Source: Isoptericola halotolerans (GTDB lineage: Bacteria; Actinomycetota; Actinomycetes; Actinomycetales; Cellulomonadaceae). Taken from it: a stretch of 64,000 nucleotides of DNA. The notes under the pieces were generated by a model, which saw only the letters and a list, made by a program, of their open reading frames with translations, did no database searches and had not been told where the DNA came from. Location of the stretch: assembly GCF_003003075.1 (NCBI RefSeq), contig NZ_PVTX01000008.1:62001-126000 (forward strand), read 5' to 3'. The position numbers were made by a program, and so were the translations under genes. Shown here in pieces: positions 1 to 11,202 of the stretch; the first letter of the stretch is position 1; each line of letters begins with the position of its first letter.

Positions 1-252
1 GAACAACGACGGGCTCGCGGCGACCGTCAGCTCGCCACCCACGTACGCGGCGGCCTCGAGCTCGACCTTCTCGACCTCCGGGTCGCGTGCCCGCGCCAGC
101 TCCACCACGCCGTCGACGGCCCGCTCCGCGAGAAGCCCCTCGGGGCCGCGCACGAGCACGACCGGGGCGAGGGTCGGGTCGTCCCAGGGCCGGGCGTTCG
201 CCGGGGCCTTCGGGCGACGCGCGGAGCGGGAGCGCGAGGAGGTCGGTGGCAC
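1..252 (-). CDS. holA: DNA polymerase III delta subunit, N-terminal part (runs off window)
   Basis: The first 84 codons of a minus-strand gene lie here; the rest is beyond the left edge. The visible protein starts at a GTG (250-252), has a basic, proline-rich leader (residues 1-20), then LVRGPEGLLAERAVDGVVE, the opening of the HolA clamp-loader fold, and a strand/helix segment ending at the edge. HolA is the delta subunit that opens the beta clamp. The call also rests on context: comEA-comEC-holA is a common bacterial order, and comEC and comEA lie on the same strand about 3.6 kb away. Here that order is interrupted by two + strand genes, so holA needs its own promoter. No good Shine-Dalgarno sequence precedes the GTG. 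Confidence 0.75.
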   Translation of the reverse strand, partial: MPPTSSRSRSARRPKAPANARPWDDPTLAPVVLVRGPEGLLAERAVDGVVELARARDPEVEKVELEAAAYVGGELTVAASPSLF

Positions 253-274
253 GGGTCCAGCCTGCCAGACCGCA

Positions 275-304
275 CCGACACCTCGCGGCCGCCCCCGGTA
301 GCCT
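275..304 (+). promoter_or_regulatory. Promoter of the mannosyltransferase gene, leaderless type
   Basis: A -10 hexamer TAGCCT (299-304) ends six bases before the GTG at 311; CCGACA at 275-280 is a plausible -35 with an 18-bp spacer. The short distance leaves no room for a ribosome-binding site, so the mRNA is probably leaderless. Confidence 0.55.
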
Positions 305-310
305 GAGCCG

Positions 311-1450
311 GTGCCTCGGACCCTCGTCGTCACGAACGACTTCCCACCCCGGCAGGGCGGCATCGAGACGTTCGTCCATGCGATGACCTCCCGGTTCGAC
401 CCTGCCGAGGTCATCGTCCACACCTCCTCGACGCCCGGGCAGGAGGCGTTCGACCGCAACCTGCCCTACCCGGTGGTGCGCGCCGACACCCGCATGCTCC
501 TGCCGACGCCGGCCCGCACGCGGCAGGTCGTGCGGCTCGTCGAGGAGCACGGCTGCGACAGCGTGTGGTTCGGAGCCGCCGCGCCGCTGGGCCTGATGGC
601 CGCCGCGCTGCGCCGCCGCACCTCCGTGCGTCGCATCGTCGCCACCACCCACGGGCACGAGCTGTGGTGGGCGCGCGTGCCGGGCACCCGCGCAGCGCTG
701 CGACGCATCGGCCGGGACGTGGACCACCTCACCTACCTCTCCGACCGCACGGTCGGCACGCTGGCGGACGCCGTCGGTCCCGAAGCCGCGGCCCGAGCGG
801 TGCGCCTCTCCCCCGGCGTCGATCCCGAGACGTTCGCGGGCACCGACCCGGCCGGCGGCCGGGAGGTGCGCGCGCGCTACGGGATCCCGCCGGACGCCCC
901 GGTCGTGCTGTGCGCCGCCCGGCTCGTGGAGCGCAAGGGGCAGGACACGCTCGTCCGCGCGCTGCCCGCGGTCCTGCGGGACGTGCCCGACGCGCGGCTG
1001 CTGATCGTCGGCGACGGGCCCGACGCCGGTCGGCTGCGCCGCCTGGTCTCCGACCGCGACCTGGCCGACCGCGTGGTGCTGGCCGGCGGGCACCCCCACA
1101 CCGCGATGCCGGCGTTCTACGCGGCGGCCGACGTCTTCGCCATGCCGTCGCGCAGCCGGCGCGGCGGGCTCGAGGTCGAAGGGCTCGGGATCGTCTACCT
1201 CGAGGCCCAGGCCGCGGGGCTCCCCGTGGTCGTGGGCAGCTCCGGCGGCGCGCCCGACGCGGTGCGCGACGGCGGTACCGGGTTCGTCGTGGACGGCACC
1301 GACCCGGACGACGTCGCCCGACGCCTGGTCGAGCTGCTCGCCGATCCTGCCCGGTGCCGCCGCATGGGGGCCGACGGGCCGGCCTGGGTACGAGGCGCCT
1401 GGACGTGGGACCAGCGGTTCGACACCCTGCGCCGGCTGCTCGCCGGCTGA
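311..1450 (+). CDS. pimB: GT4 glycosyltransferase, PimB'-like phosphatidylinositol mannosyltransferase
   Basis: This 379-residue protein is a GT-B fold, family GT4 glycosyltransferase. It matches PimB' (GDP-mannose-dependent alpha-1,6-mannosyltransferase of phosphatidylinositol mannoside synthesis; about 380 residues in Corynebacterium). Visible features are the N-terminal Gly-Gly acceptor loop (FPPRQGGIE, 11-19), THGHE at 113-117, the nucleotide-sugar residues R204 and K209 in ARLVERKG, and the E-x7-E motif (E290, E298). These fall where the PimB' catalytic residues are expected. It should act at the inner face of the membrane. It stands between holA and comEC with an NB-ARC/LuxR regulator 76 bp downstream. 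Family and fold are certain; the exact acceptor is inferred. Confidence 0.8.
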   Translation: MPRTLVVTNDFPPRQGGIETFVHAMTSRFDPAEVIVHTSSTPGQEAFDRNLPYPVVRADTRMLLPTPARTRQVVRLVEEHGCDSVWFGAAAPLGLMAAALRRRTSVRRIVATTHGHELWWARVPGTRAALRRIGRDVDHLTYLSDRTVGTLADAVGPEAAARAVRLSPGVDPETFAGTDPAGGREVRARYGIPPDAPVVLCAARLVERKGQDTLVRALPAVLRDVPDARLLIVGDGPDAGRLRRLVSDRDLADRVVLAGGHPHTAMPAFYAAADVFAMPSRSRRGGLEVEGLGIVYLEAQAAGLPVVVGSSGGAPDAVRDGGTGFVVDGTDPDDVARRLVELLADPARCRRMGADGPAWVRGAWTWDQRFDTLRRLLAG

Positions 1451-1526
1451 CGCCGTGGACCACTGTGCGCCCGAGCCCTTGCCGGCTCCCGCTGCTGCTG
1501 CCCGGCGCACGTGGTTGCATGAACCG

Positions 1527-3719
1527 GTGGACCGCAGCCCGACCGACGCGCCGACCTTCGCCGCACGCCGCACGCGACTGCTGGGCCGCGAGCAGGAGGT
1601 CCAGGCGGTCCTCGACGCCGTCGACGCGGCCAGCCAGTCCGTCGTGACCATCACGGGCGTGGGCGGGTCCGGCAAGACGTCGCTCGCCGTAGAGGTCGGT
1701 CACCGCCTCGTCGGTCAGTTCGGGCGCCGCTGGTTCGTGGACCTCACCGTCGTCGACCATCCCGAGGACGTGGTGGTGCACGTGCTGCACGAGGTCGGCC
1801 TGCGTTCCTCCCTGGGCGACCCGCACGACGTCCTCGCCGCGGAGCTCCGCCGCGGGCCGGCCCTGATCGTCCTCGACAACTGCGAGCACGTCCTCGACGC
1901 CGCTGCCCACCTGGTGGCCGTCGTCGCGGCGGCCTGCCCCGAGCTGACGCTCGTCGCGACGAGCCGACGCCCCCTGGACGTCCCCGGCGAGCGCCGTCTC
2001 AGCCTCGGGCCGCTGCCCCTGACCGACGACGGCGCGCCGGGCCCGGCGGTGCGGTTGCTGACCGCACGGGCGAACGCGCTCGGCGCCCACGTGGACCCGA
2101 CAGGACCGGAGGGCGCTGCGCTGCTCTCCGTGTGCCGACGGCTCGACGGCCTGCCGCTGCCCCTGGTCCTGGCCGCCACCCAGCTGCGCTCGGTGACCCC
2201 GGCCGAGCTCGACGCCCGGCTCGCCGAGGGCCTGCGACTGCCCGCGATGCGTGGCGGCACGGCCCACCAGCGCACGATGACCGCCTCGCTCGACTGGAGC
2301 CTGGACCTCCTGACCCCCACGGGCGCCGACCTCTACCGCCGGCTCGGAGCGTTCGTGGGAGGTTTCGACGCCGCGCTGGCCCGCGACGTCTGTGCGCCCG
2401 GCACCCCGCCGGTCCAGGTCACGCAGGCGCTGGGGGAGCTCGTCGACCACTCGCTGCTGGCCGTCGACACCGCCGGCGTCGCGACGAGGTACCGGATGCT
2501 CGCCGTCGTCCGCGAGCACGCCCGCGCCCACCTCGACGACGAGGCCCGCACCGAGGTGACCGCCGCCCACCGACGCGCCGTGCTGGCCCGGATCAGCGCG
2601 CAGCGCGACCGCGACCGCTACTTCTCCCCCGACCAGATCCGCGAGCTCGAAGAGCTGCACGACGACGTCGTCGCGGCCATCGACAGCGCCATCGCCGCAC
2701 GCGACGCACCCACCCTCGTCGCCCTGCTCACCGGCACCATCCGGTTCTGGCGGGTCACGGGCCGCATCCGGTTCGGGCTGGACCGCAGCAAGGCCGCCAT
2801 CGCCGTCCTCGAGGGCTCCGGCCGCGCGGTGCTCGAGTACATGCTCGCCGACCAGGAGCGCATCCTCGGCCTGCTCGACGACGCGGCCGAGCACGCGCAC
2901 GACGCCCTCGAGAGGATCCGCCGCGGCGAGCCGGCCGCGTGGTTGCCCTTCGCCATCGCGGTCACCGGTGACGTCGCGGCGGCCCAGGGACGGTTCGACG
3001 ACGCCCGCGACGCCTATCGGCAGGTGCGCGCGCTGTACGACCCGCAGACCGACCCCCGCCTGCACGCTCTGTGGTGCGCCAACCTGGGCGGGATCGAGCT
3101 GGAGGCCGGCCAGGACGCCGCCGCCGAGCAGCTCCTCGAGGAGGCACGCGAGATCTTCGCGGTCCATCCGCCGGTGTGGCTGGCCGGCCGGGTGCAGGGC
3201 CATCTCGGTGTCCTGGCGCGCCGCCGCGGTGACTTCGGCTCCGCGGCGACGCTCCTCCTCGGAGGGCTCGACGACCTCGCGCCGTACAACGCGCTCGCCG
3301 AGGCCGCCCCGCTGGTCGACGAGCTCGCCCTCGTCCTGGCGGCCACCGGCCGGGCGCAGGACGCCGCCGACTGCCACCGCGCCGCCGCGGAGATGCGGCG
3401 ACGCATGGGGTCTCCGGAACCGGAGGACACGGAGACCATGGGCGGCCAGCCGGCCCTGTCCATCGCCGAGGTGGTGGCCCTGGGGCGGCGGACGGCGTTC
3501 CACCGGCACGGCACCGACCTGCTCACGCCGCGCGAGCTGGAGGTGGCCGAGCTCGTGGCCGACGGCCTGACGAACCCGCAGATCGCCGAGCGGCTCGTGA
3601 TCTCTCCGGGCACGGCCCGCACCCACGTGGAACGCATCCGCACCAAGCTGGGTGTCGGCTCCCGCGTGCAGGTGGCCCGGTGGGTGCTCGAAGAATACGT
3701 CGAACGACAGACGCGCTGA
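1527..3719 (+). CDS. NB-ARC-type ATPase with C-terminal LuxR helix-turn-helix (large transcriptional regulator)
   Basis: A 730-residue regulator (754 if a GTG at 1455 is used). Residues 44-51 form a Walker A loop (GVGGSGKT), followed by a Walker B segment (ALIVLDNCEHV) and a TSR sensor, as in AfsR/NB-ARC STAND ATPases. The middle is helical and TPR-like, with A/E-rich repeats. The last 65 residues are a LuxR/GerE helix-turn-helix opening with LTPRELEVAELVADG. STAND regulators use ATP-dependent oligomerisation to switch DNA binding after sensing a ligand through the repeats. I prefer the GTG at 1527, which has TTGCAT six bases upstream like other leaderless starts here, over the GTG at 1455 just after the pimB stop. 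The target is unknown; pimB is the obvious neighbour. Confidence 0.8.
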   Translation: MDRSPTDAPTFAARRTRLLGREQEVQAVLDAVDAASQSVVTITGVGGSGKTSLAVEVGHRLVGQFGRRWFVDLTVVDHPEDVVVHVLHEVGLRSSLGDPHDVLAAELRRGPALIVLDNCEHVLDAAAHLVAVVAAACPELTLVATSRRPLDVPGERRLSLGPLPLTDDGAPGPAVRLLTARANALGAHVDPTGPEGAALLSVCRRLDGLPLPLVLAATQLRSVTPAELDARLAEGLRLPAMRGGTAHQRTMTASLDWSLDLLTPTGADLYRRLGAFVGGFDAALARDVCAPGTPPVQVTQALGELVDHSLLAVDTAGVATRYRMLAVVREHARAHLDDEARTEVTAAHRRAVLARISAQRDRDRYFSPDQIRELEELHDDVVAAIDSAIAARDAPTLVALLTGTIRFWRVTGRIRFGLDRSKAAIAVLEGSGRAVLEYMLADQERILGLLDDAAEHAHDALERIRRGEPAAWLPFAIAVTGDVAAAQGRFDDARDAYRQVRALYDPQTDPRLHALWCANLGGIELEAGQDAAAEQLLEEAREIFAVHPPVWLAGRVQGHLGVLARRRGDFGSAATLLLGGLDDLAPYNALAEAAPLVDELALVLAATGRAQDAADCHRAAAEMRRRMGSPEPEDTETMGGQPALSIAEVVALGRRTAFHRHGTDLLTPRELEVAELVADGLTNPQIAERLVISPGTARTHVERIRTKLGVGSRVQVARWVLEEYVERQTR

Positions 3720-3747
3720 GCACCCCCGACGGCGCACGATGGACCGG

Positions 3748-3780
3748 CTCGGGCACGGCGATCGAGACGCCGTGCCCGAG
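3748..3780 (+). terminator. Strong hairpin after the LuxR-type regulator
   Basis: Perfect 13-bp stem (CTCGGGCACGGCG / CGCCGTGCCCGAG) with a 7-nt loop (3761-3767), starting 28 bp after the regulator stop codon. It has no U tract, as is common for actinobacterial terminators. It lies between convergent genes and could serve both. Confidence 0.75.
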
Positions 3781-3785
3781 ACGAT

Positions 3786-3810
3786 GTGAGCCGTTCCCCC
3801 GGCGGCTCAC
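3786..3810. terminator. Second hairpin between convergent genes
   Basis: Stem GTGAGCCG / CGGCTCAC (8 bp) around a 9-nt loop. Together with the 3748-3780 hairpin it separates the + strand regulator from comEC, whose stop is at 3853. Confidence 0.5.
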
Positions 3811-3852
3811 CGTGACGCGTCGGTGGCGCCGGCCGTGCCGGTGCCACCGATG

Positions 3853-6276
3853 TCACGAGCGACGTGCGCAGGTGAGCTCCAGGCCGCCCTCGCGGACCGT
3901 CAGCGCCGACGTCCCGCACTCGTCCGTCCGCACGATGCGCGAGCCCACCGCCGCGTACAGGGCGAGCGCCGAGCTGGTGGGGTGGCCGTAGTCGTTCTCC
4001 CCGACCGGCACCAGCGTGACGCGGGGGGCGAGGAGCCGGGCGAGGTCGGCGGACTGCGACGCCGAGCCGTGATGGGCCATCTTGAGCACCTCGACCGGTC
4101 CGTCGGGCAGCCCCGACGGAGCGAGCAGCCTCACCAGGCGCTCCTGACCCGGCTCCTCCAGGTCGCCGAGGGCGACGACGTCGATCCCGCTCCCCGTCCG
4201 CAGGGCCAGCGCCACGCTCGCATCGTTCGCCGCGCCCGCGCCGCCGCCGGGCGCCGGGTCGGCCGCCAGCACCTGGTAGGTCACCGTGCCCGCGGCACCT
4301 CGCTGCCCGGTGGTCCCCGCGGAGACCGGCACGCCGGCGTCGGCCAGCGCGCCCCGTGCCCGACCTGCGGGCGCCGCCGGGTCGTCCAGCGGTGAGACGA
4401 CGGCGGCACGCACCGTGCGTCCGGCCAGCACGGCGTCCAGGCCGCCGACGTGATCGGTGTGGAAGTGGCTCAGCACGAGCAGGTCGATGCGCTCCACGCC
4501 CAGCCGCTCGAGGCACCGCGCTGCCGCGTCACCCGGCGGACCGACATCGACGACGACGGCGGCGCGCGCTCCGCTGCGGATCGCCAGGGTGTCGCCCTGG
4601 CCCACGTCGCACGCCACCACCTGCCAGTCGTCCGGGATGTCGCCGGGCACCAGCCCCGGTGCCAGCCGGGGCCAGGCCGAGACGAGCAGCGCGGTCCCGG
4701 CGAGCAGGACCACGCTCAGCGCCCCGACCACCAGACCGCGTGCCGGGCGCGCGCGACGGCAGGAGGCGGCGGCACGGCGCCACACTGCCGCCAGCAGGAC
4801 CCCGGGGGCACGCCCGGCGGCACGCACCGGGCCGCGCGCCGGGGGCCTGCGCAGGGCGACCCACAGCACCGCCGTCGTGCCTGCCGCCAGCAGCAGCGCA
4901 CCACCGACACCGCCCGGCCACGGCAGGCTCGCCCCCGGGAGGGCCGCGAAGGACCGGGCCACCGCCGCGATCCACGCCGTCGCGACGCCGGCGACCCACG
5001 CCACCGCGCCGGCCACCGCGGGCGCCCAGGGCGCCAGGAGCGTCGCCACGAGACCGAGCACGGTGGCGGGCACGAGCGCGGGCGCCGCGAGCAGGTTGGC
5101 GGGCACCGCCGTCGCCGGGAGGGCCGGGTCGAGGAGGACGAGCAGCGGACCGCAGGCCGCCTGCGCCGCGAGCGGTACCGCGACGGCGAACGCGAGGACG
5201 CGCCCGCACCACGGGTCCAGGCGCCGGGCGATCGGGCCCGTGAGCAGGATGATGCCCGCCGTCGCGGCGCACGACAGGGCGAACCCGAAGGACCGCGACA
5301 TCCACGGGTCGACGACGAGCAGCACGGTAGAGGCGACCGCGAGCGCCGGCGGCCCGGCGGCGGGCCGTCCGAGCGCCAGGGCGAGCAGGGTGACGGAGCA
5401 GGTCCAGGCCGCGCGGAGCACGCTGGGCTCGGGCCGCACCAGCAGCACGAACCCGACCGCGCCGACGACGAGGAGCACCACCCGCGCGGCGCGGGGCAGG
5501 CGCAGGCCCGCGCAGGCGACGGCGAGCGTCGCCACCACGATCGCGAAGTGGCTGCCGGACACCGCGGTGACGTGGGTCAGCCCGGTGGTCCGCATGGCCT
5601 CGTCCAGGTCGTCGGGGAGCCGGGTGGTGTCGCCGACCGCCGCGCCCGGTACGAGGCCCCGCGCCTGCGGCGACAGCCCCTCGGTGACCTCCAGCAGCTC
5701 CGCGCGCAGGACTGTCGTCGCCCGCAGCACGGGACCGGGCGGAGCGGTGACCCGCACCGCCGTCGCGCTCGCCGAGGCGGCCGTGCCCGCGCCGATCCCC
5801 GGCGGGCCGAGACGCACGTCGGCGACCACCACCGCCCCGTACCGCGGCGGCGGCCCCGGCGCGGTCACCTCGACATGGCCGCGTGCCGACGACCCCGTGC
5901 CTCGCGCCCAGACCTGCGTCACGGCGACCTGCCACCGGTGGCCGTCGCCGAACGTCGCCGGACGCGGCTCGGTCACGACCGTGCCGCGGAGCGTGGCGAC
6001 GGCGCCGTCGGCGGCGAGCTGCGGCAGCGGTGCGCGTGCCGCGGCCTGGCCGTGCACCGAGCCGGCGAGCGTGACGAGGCAGGCGCCCACGAGCAGCAGA
6101 TGGGCCACGACGGCACGCCCGGAGCGACGCAGGACGACCAGACTCCCGAGCGCCACGACGGCACCGCCGACCCCGACGGAGAGCACCACCACGCCGTCGG
6201 TCGCCGCCCCGCTGAGGCACCATGCCGCGGCCCAGACGACGAGCGCCGCCGGGGCCAGCCGCAGGTCCTGCGTCAC
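3853..6276 (-). CDS. comEC: ComEC/Rec2-family DNA-uptake channel protein
   Basis: This 807-residue integral membrane protein is the predicted channel that passes single-stranded DNA across the membrane during transformation. Visible parts are N-terminal membrane helices and a DUF4131-like/OB region (residues 1-190), the competence domain with GLTHVTAVSGSHFAIV at about 232-247, many hydrophobic helices to about 540, and a C-terminal metallo-beta-lactamase-like domain with SHFHTDHVGG near 602-611 and a later HHG motif. The metal-binding histidines are intact, so a nuclease-type activity is possible. Its ATG overlaps the comEA stop by 4 bp, implying translational coupling. Whether the host is naturally competent cannot be judged from this region. 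Confidence 0.92.
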   Translation of the reverse strand: MTQDLRLAPAALVVWAAAWCLSGAATDGVVVLSVGVGGAVVALGSLVVLRRSGRAVVAHLLLVGACLVTLAGSVHGQAAARAPLPQLAADGAVATLRGTVVTEPRPATFGDGHRWQVAVTQVWARGTGSSARGHVEVTAPGPPPRYGAVVVADVRLGPPGIGAGTAASASATAVRVTAPPGPVLRATTVLRAELLEVTEGLSPQARGLVPGAAVGDTTRLPDDLDEAMRTTGLTHVTAVSGSHFAIVVATLAVACAGLRLPRAARVVLLVVGAVGFVLLVRPEPSVLRAAWTCSVTLLALALGRPAAGPPALAVASTVLLVVDPWMSRSFGFALSCAATAGIILLTGPIARRLDPWCGRVLAFAVAVPLAAQAACGPLLVLLDPALPATAVPANLLAAPALVPATVLGLVATLLAPWAPAVAGAVAWVAGVATAWIAAVARSFAALPGASLPWPGGVGGALLLAAGTTAVLWVALRRPPARGPVRAAGRAPGVLLAAVWRRAAASCRRARPARGLVVGALSVVLLAGTALLVSAWPRLAPGLVPGDIPDDWQVVACDVGQGDTLAIRSGARAAVVVDVGPPGDAAARCLERLGVERIDLLVLSHFHTDHVGGLDAVLAGRTVRAAVVSPLDDPAAPAGRARGALADAGVPVSAGTTGQRGAAGTVTYQVLAADPAPGGGAGAANDASVALALRTGSGIDVVALGDLEEPGQERLVRLLAPSGLPDGPVEVLKMAHHGSASQSADLARLLAPRVTLVPVGENDYGHPTSSALALYAAVGSRIVRTDECGTSALTVREGGLELTCARRS

Positions 6277-7259
6277 AGCACGACGAGGTCGCGCACGTCC
6301 GCCAGCAGTGCGGGTCCGATCCCGGAGACCTCCGCCAGCTCGTCCACGCGCGTGAACGGGCCGTTCTCCTCGCGCCAGGCCACGATGCGCTCTGCGATCA
6401 CCGGACCGACGCCGGGCAGCGCCGTCAGGGCGTCGGCGCCGGCGGTGTTCAGCGCCACCGGAGCGGCGTCGGCGGCGGGTTCGCCGGGCGTGCCGTCAGG
6501 TGTGCCGCCCGGCAGAGCGACGGGCGGGTCCTCCCCCGGCGCCGGGACACGGACCTGCTCCCCGTCCACGACGGCGCGGGCGAGGTTGAGCGCAGCCAGG
6601 TCCGCCTCGTCGGTCGCGCCGCCCGCGGCCTCCACGGCGTCGGCCACCCGGGAACCGGCCGGCAGGTGGACCAGACCCGGGTCGGCGACCTGCCCGGTGA
6701 CGTGGACGACGACGCCCGGGGGCGACGTCGTGGTACCCACCTCCGTCGCCGGGTCGGTCGCTGGGTCGGCCACCGGGTCGGTCGCCTCCTCGGGCCCTGC
6801 CGGGGCGAGCGGGTCGGTCGCCGCGTCGCCCGGCGCCTCCGCCCGGAGGGGCACCCCCTGCGAGGACTCCTCGACCGCGACACCGAGGTCCTCGGTGCTC
6901 CCGCCGGAGAAGTGGGCGACGGCGGCGACGGTCAGCCCCAGGACCAGGACCACGGCGCAGGCGGCGACGGCGGCCGGGCCGGACAGGGCCCAGCGGCGAC
7001 GTGTCGCCCCGTCGTCCGGCGCCACCGGGTGGCCGTGCGCCGCGCCGTACGCGGCGGCCACGTGCCCGGCGGACCGCCGGGCACGCAGCCGCTCCACCAG
7101 CTCAGGGTCGGGCCCGACGCCCGGCCCCCCACCGCCCGCTCCCGGCACGGATGCCCGGTCAGGTGCGGGCGGTCCCGGGACCGACTCGTCGAGGGCTGCC
7201 CGCAGGGCGTCGAGTCGTGCGGCGGCGTCGGTCGTGCGCGGCGTGGCGGAGGTGGTCAC
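6273..7259 (-). CDS. comEA: ComEA-family helix-hairpin-helix DNA-binding protein
   Basis: A 328-residue membrane-anchored DNA receptor. It has a charged cytoplasmic N-terminus, one transmembrane helix at about 94-117, a long acidic low-complexity linker rich in A, T, P, D and V, an SLBB domain starting near residue 181 (VVHVTGQVADPGLVHLPAG), and a C-terminal double helix-hairpin-helix (LNTAGADALTALPGVGP and EVSGIGPALLADV). The HhH pair binds incoming double-stranded DNA and passes it to ComEC, encoded immediately downstream with a 4-bp overlap. It is longer than the short ComEA of Bacillus, as is usual in actinobacteria. The GTG start is supported by the -10 hexamer six bases upstream. Confidence 0.9.
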   Translation of the reverse strand: MTTSATPRTTDAAARLDALRAALDESVPGPPAPDRASVPGAGGGGPGVGPDPELVERLRARRSAGHVAAAYGAAHGHPVAPDDGATRRRWALSGPAAVAACAVVLVLGLTVAAVAHFSGGSTEDLGVAVEESSQGVPLRAEAPGDAATDPLAPAGPEEATDPVADPATDPATEVGTTTSPPGVVVHVTGQVADPGLVHLPAGSRVADAVEAAGGATDEADLAALNLARAVVDGEQVRVPAPGEDPPVALPGGTPDGTPGEPAADAAPVALNTAGADALTALPGVGPVIAERIVAWREENGPFTRVDELAEVSGIGPALLADVRDLVVL

Positions 7260-7265
7260 GGCCCG

Positions 7266-7271
7266 AGGCTA
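7266..7271 (-). promoter_or_regulatory. -10 element of comEA-comEC, leaderless type
   Basis: TAGCCT on the minus strand ends six bases before the comEA GTG. The sequence matches the pimB -10. Confidence 0.5.
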
Positions 7272-7352
7272 GGGACGGTGCCGCGCCGTGTACCGCCCTC
7301 GGACGAGCGCTGTGGACACGCACTCCCTGAGGGTGGGGTCCGCCGGCTCGGC

Positions 7353-8267
7353 CTACCAGGGACCGCCCGGCTCGAGGTCGTGGACGTGCCCGCCGCGGTC
7401 GACGACCATGACCGCCAGCGCCCCCGGCCCGACGTGCGCCCCCAGCACGGCGCTGACCGGGGTCACGACGGGCTGCAGCCCGAGCCGGTCGGCCAGCACG
7501 TCGGCCACCTCGGCAGCCCGTTCGGGTGCACCGAGGTGGTGCACGGCGACGGCAGGCCGGGTGGCCCGGCGCGCTCGCTCGACGGCGATCGTCACGAGGC
7601 GGGACACGGCGGCCCGGCGGGTCCGCACCCGCTGGACCAGCTCCACGTGGCCGTCCCGCACCCCGAGGATCGGCCGGACGCCGAGCGCGGTGCCGAGGGC
7701 CGCCGCCGGGGCGGAGAGGCGCCCGCCACGGCGCAGGTGCTCCAGCGAGTCCACCAGGAACACCGCCTCCGCCGAACCGGCGACCTCGCGGGCTCGACGC
7801 GCGACGTGCTCGGTGTCGCAGCCGGCCGCAGCACACCGGGCCGCCTCGACGGCCGCGAACCCGAGGGCCATGGCGGCGGTCCGCGAGTCGACGGCACGCA
7901 CCGGGATCATCGCCCGGTGCCCGGCACGCTCCGCGGCGGCGAAGGTGCCCGACAGCTCACCGGACAGGTGCACGGAGACCACCGAGCGGGCGCCGTCCGC
8001 GACGAGCTCCCGGTACGCGTCCGAGAGCTCGGCCGTCGCCGGCTGCGAGGTCGTCAGACGCTCGCCGCCGGCGATGCGGGCGGCGACGTCCTGCGGACTG
8101 ACGTCCACCCCCTCGCGCAGCGTGCCGTCCTGGGTGACGACGTGCAGCGGGACCACGAGCGGGCCGTGCCCGAGCCCGTCCCAGAGGTCGGCGTGCGCCG
8201 CGCCGTCGGGCGCGGGCAGGCAGGCGGTCGAGTCGGTCACGACGCGCACGGCGGCAGTATCAGGCAT
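7353..8267 (-). CDS. DegV family fatty-acid-binding protein
   Basis: 304 residues. VVTDSTACLP (9-18) is the DegV opening, TSQPATAELSDAYREL the conserved serine-containing loop, and SVHLSGELSGTF the second ligand-binding strand; SLEHLRRGGRLS is also typical. Proteins of this family (FakB) hold a fatty acid for phosphorylation by the kinase FakA, though in actinobacteria the partner is often unclear and none is seen here. The open frame extends 62 codons further upstream, but the ATG at 8267 is chosen because homologues begin directly with the DegV fold and TACACT lies 8 nt upstream. The gene runs toward comEA with a 93-bp gap. Confidence 0.85.
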   Translation of the reverse strand: MPDTAAVRVVTDSTACLPAPDGAAHADLWDGLGHGPLVVPLHVVTQDGTLREGVDVSPQDVAARIAGGERLTTSQPATAELSDAYRELVADGARSVVSVHLSGELSGTFAAAERAGHRAMIPVRAVDSRTAAMALGFAAVEAARCAAAGCDTEHVARRAREVAGSAEAVFLVDSLEHLRRGGRLSAPAAALGTALGVRPILGVRDGHVELVQRVRTRRAAVSRLVTIAVERARRATRPAVAVHHLGAPERAAEVADVLADRLGLQPVVTPVSAVLGAHVGPGALAVMVVDRGGHVHDLEPGGPW

Positions 8268-8275
8268 CGCTGCCG

Positions 8276-8281
8276 AGTGTA
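8276..8281 (-). promoter_or_regulatory. -10 element of the degV-type gene
   Basis: TACACT on the minus strand ends 8 nt before the ATG, supporting both the chosen start and a leaderless or near-leaderless transcript. Confidence 0.45.
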
Positions 8282-8357
8282 GGCGAGGGGCGCCGCGGCG
8301 GACGCGCCGCGACCGCGCACCCCGTCTCCACCGCGCGCGGATCGCGCCCGGTCGCGT

Positions 8358-8363
8358 TAGCGT
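8358..8363 (+). promoter_or_regulatory. -10-like element before a small ORF
   Basis: TAGCGT followed by 7 nt and an ATG, the same arrangement as at confirmed genes nearby. No convincing -35 is visible. Confidence 0.3.
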
Positions 8364-8370
8364 GCACGAC

Positions 8371-8550
8371 ATGCCCGACGACGCCGAGCCCGCCGCCCAC
8401 GCCGCGGTCCGGGCCGTCGGAGGCGCCGTCGTACGCCCCGACCGGGCACGCACGACCGTCGGCGAAGCCGATGCTCCGGAGGAAGGAAGGCGCGCAGCAG
8501 GGCGTGCCCGACACCACCGTCCGGGCCTCGGCGGCCGGCACCGTCCCTGA
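8371..8550 (+). CDS. Possible 59-aa hypothetical protein or gene remnant
   Basis: This is the only candidate gene in the 340-bp interval between the degV-type gene and glgP. The ATG follows a TAGCGT hexamer by 7 nt. The 59-residue product begins MPDDAEPAAHAAVRAVGGAVV and becomes very arginine-rich and low-complexity. The opening AVRAVGGAVV faintly resembles the first strand of a Nudix hydrolase, which would make this a decayed gene start, but that is speculation. I do not recognise the protein. Confidence 0.25.
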   Translation: MPDDAEPAAHAAVRAVGGAVVRPDRARTTVGEADAPEEGRRAAGRARHHRPGLGGRHRP

Positions 8551-8565
8551 GACAGGGGGAGGTCA

Positions 8566-8602
8566 CGTCGTCGGGTGCCGGAGCCACCGGCACCCGACGA
8601 CG
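8566..8602 (-). terminator. Strong terminator hairpin after glgP
   Basis: Perfect 16-bp stem (CGTCGTCGGGTGCCGG / CCGGCACCCGACGACG) with a 5-nt loop (AGCCA), 6 bp beyond the glgP stop codon. It has no U tract. It is one of the longest perfect stems in the window. Confidence 0.8.
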
Positions 8603-8607
8603 GCGTC

Positions 8608-11088
<2,481 letters not shown>

Positions 11089-11095
11089 GTGCTCG

Positions 11096-11124
11096 ACACT
11101 ACCCACGGGCGGGGTCCGTGTCGT
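11096..11124 (-). promoter_or_regulatory. glgP promoter, leaderless type
   Basis: On the minus strand: ACGACA (-35, 11119-11124), 17-bp spacer, TAGTGT (-10, 11096-11101), then 7 nt to the GTG. The spacing is ideal for a vegetative sigma factor. Confidence 0.6.
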
Positions 11125-11202
11125 CGCACGACCCCCGGCCGACTCCGGACCGACACCCGCCCGTATCCCGACCGTCACACGGCCGCCCCGCCGGCCGGCG
11201 GC

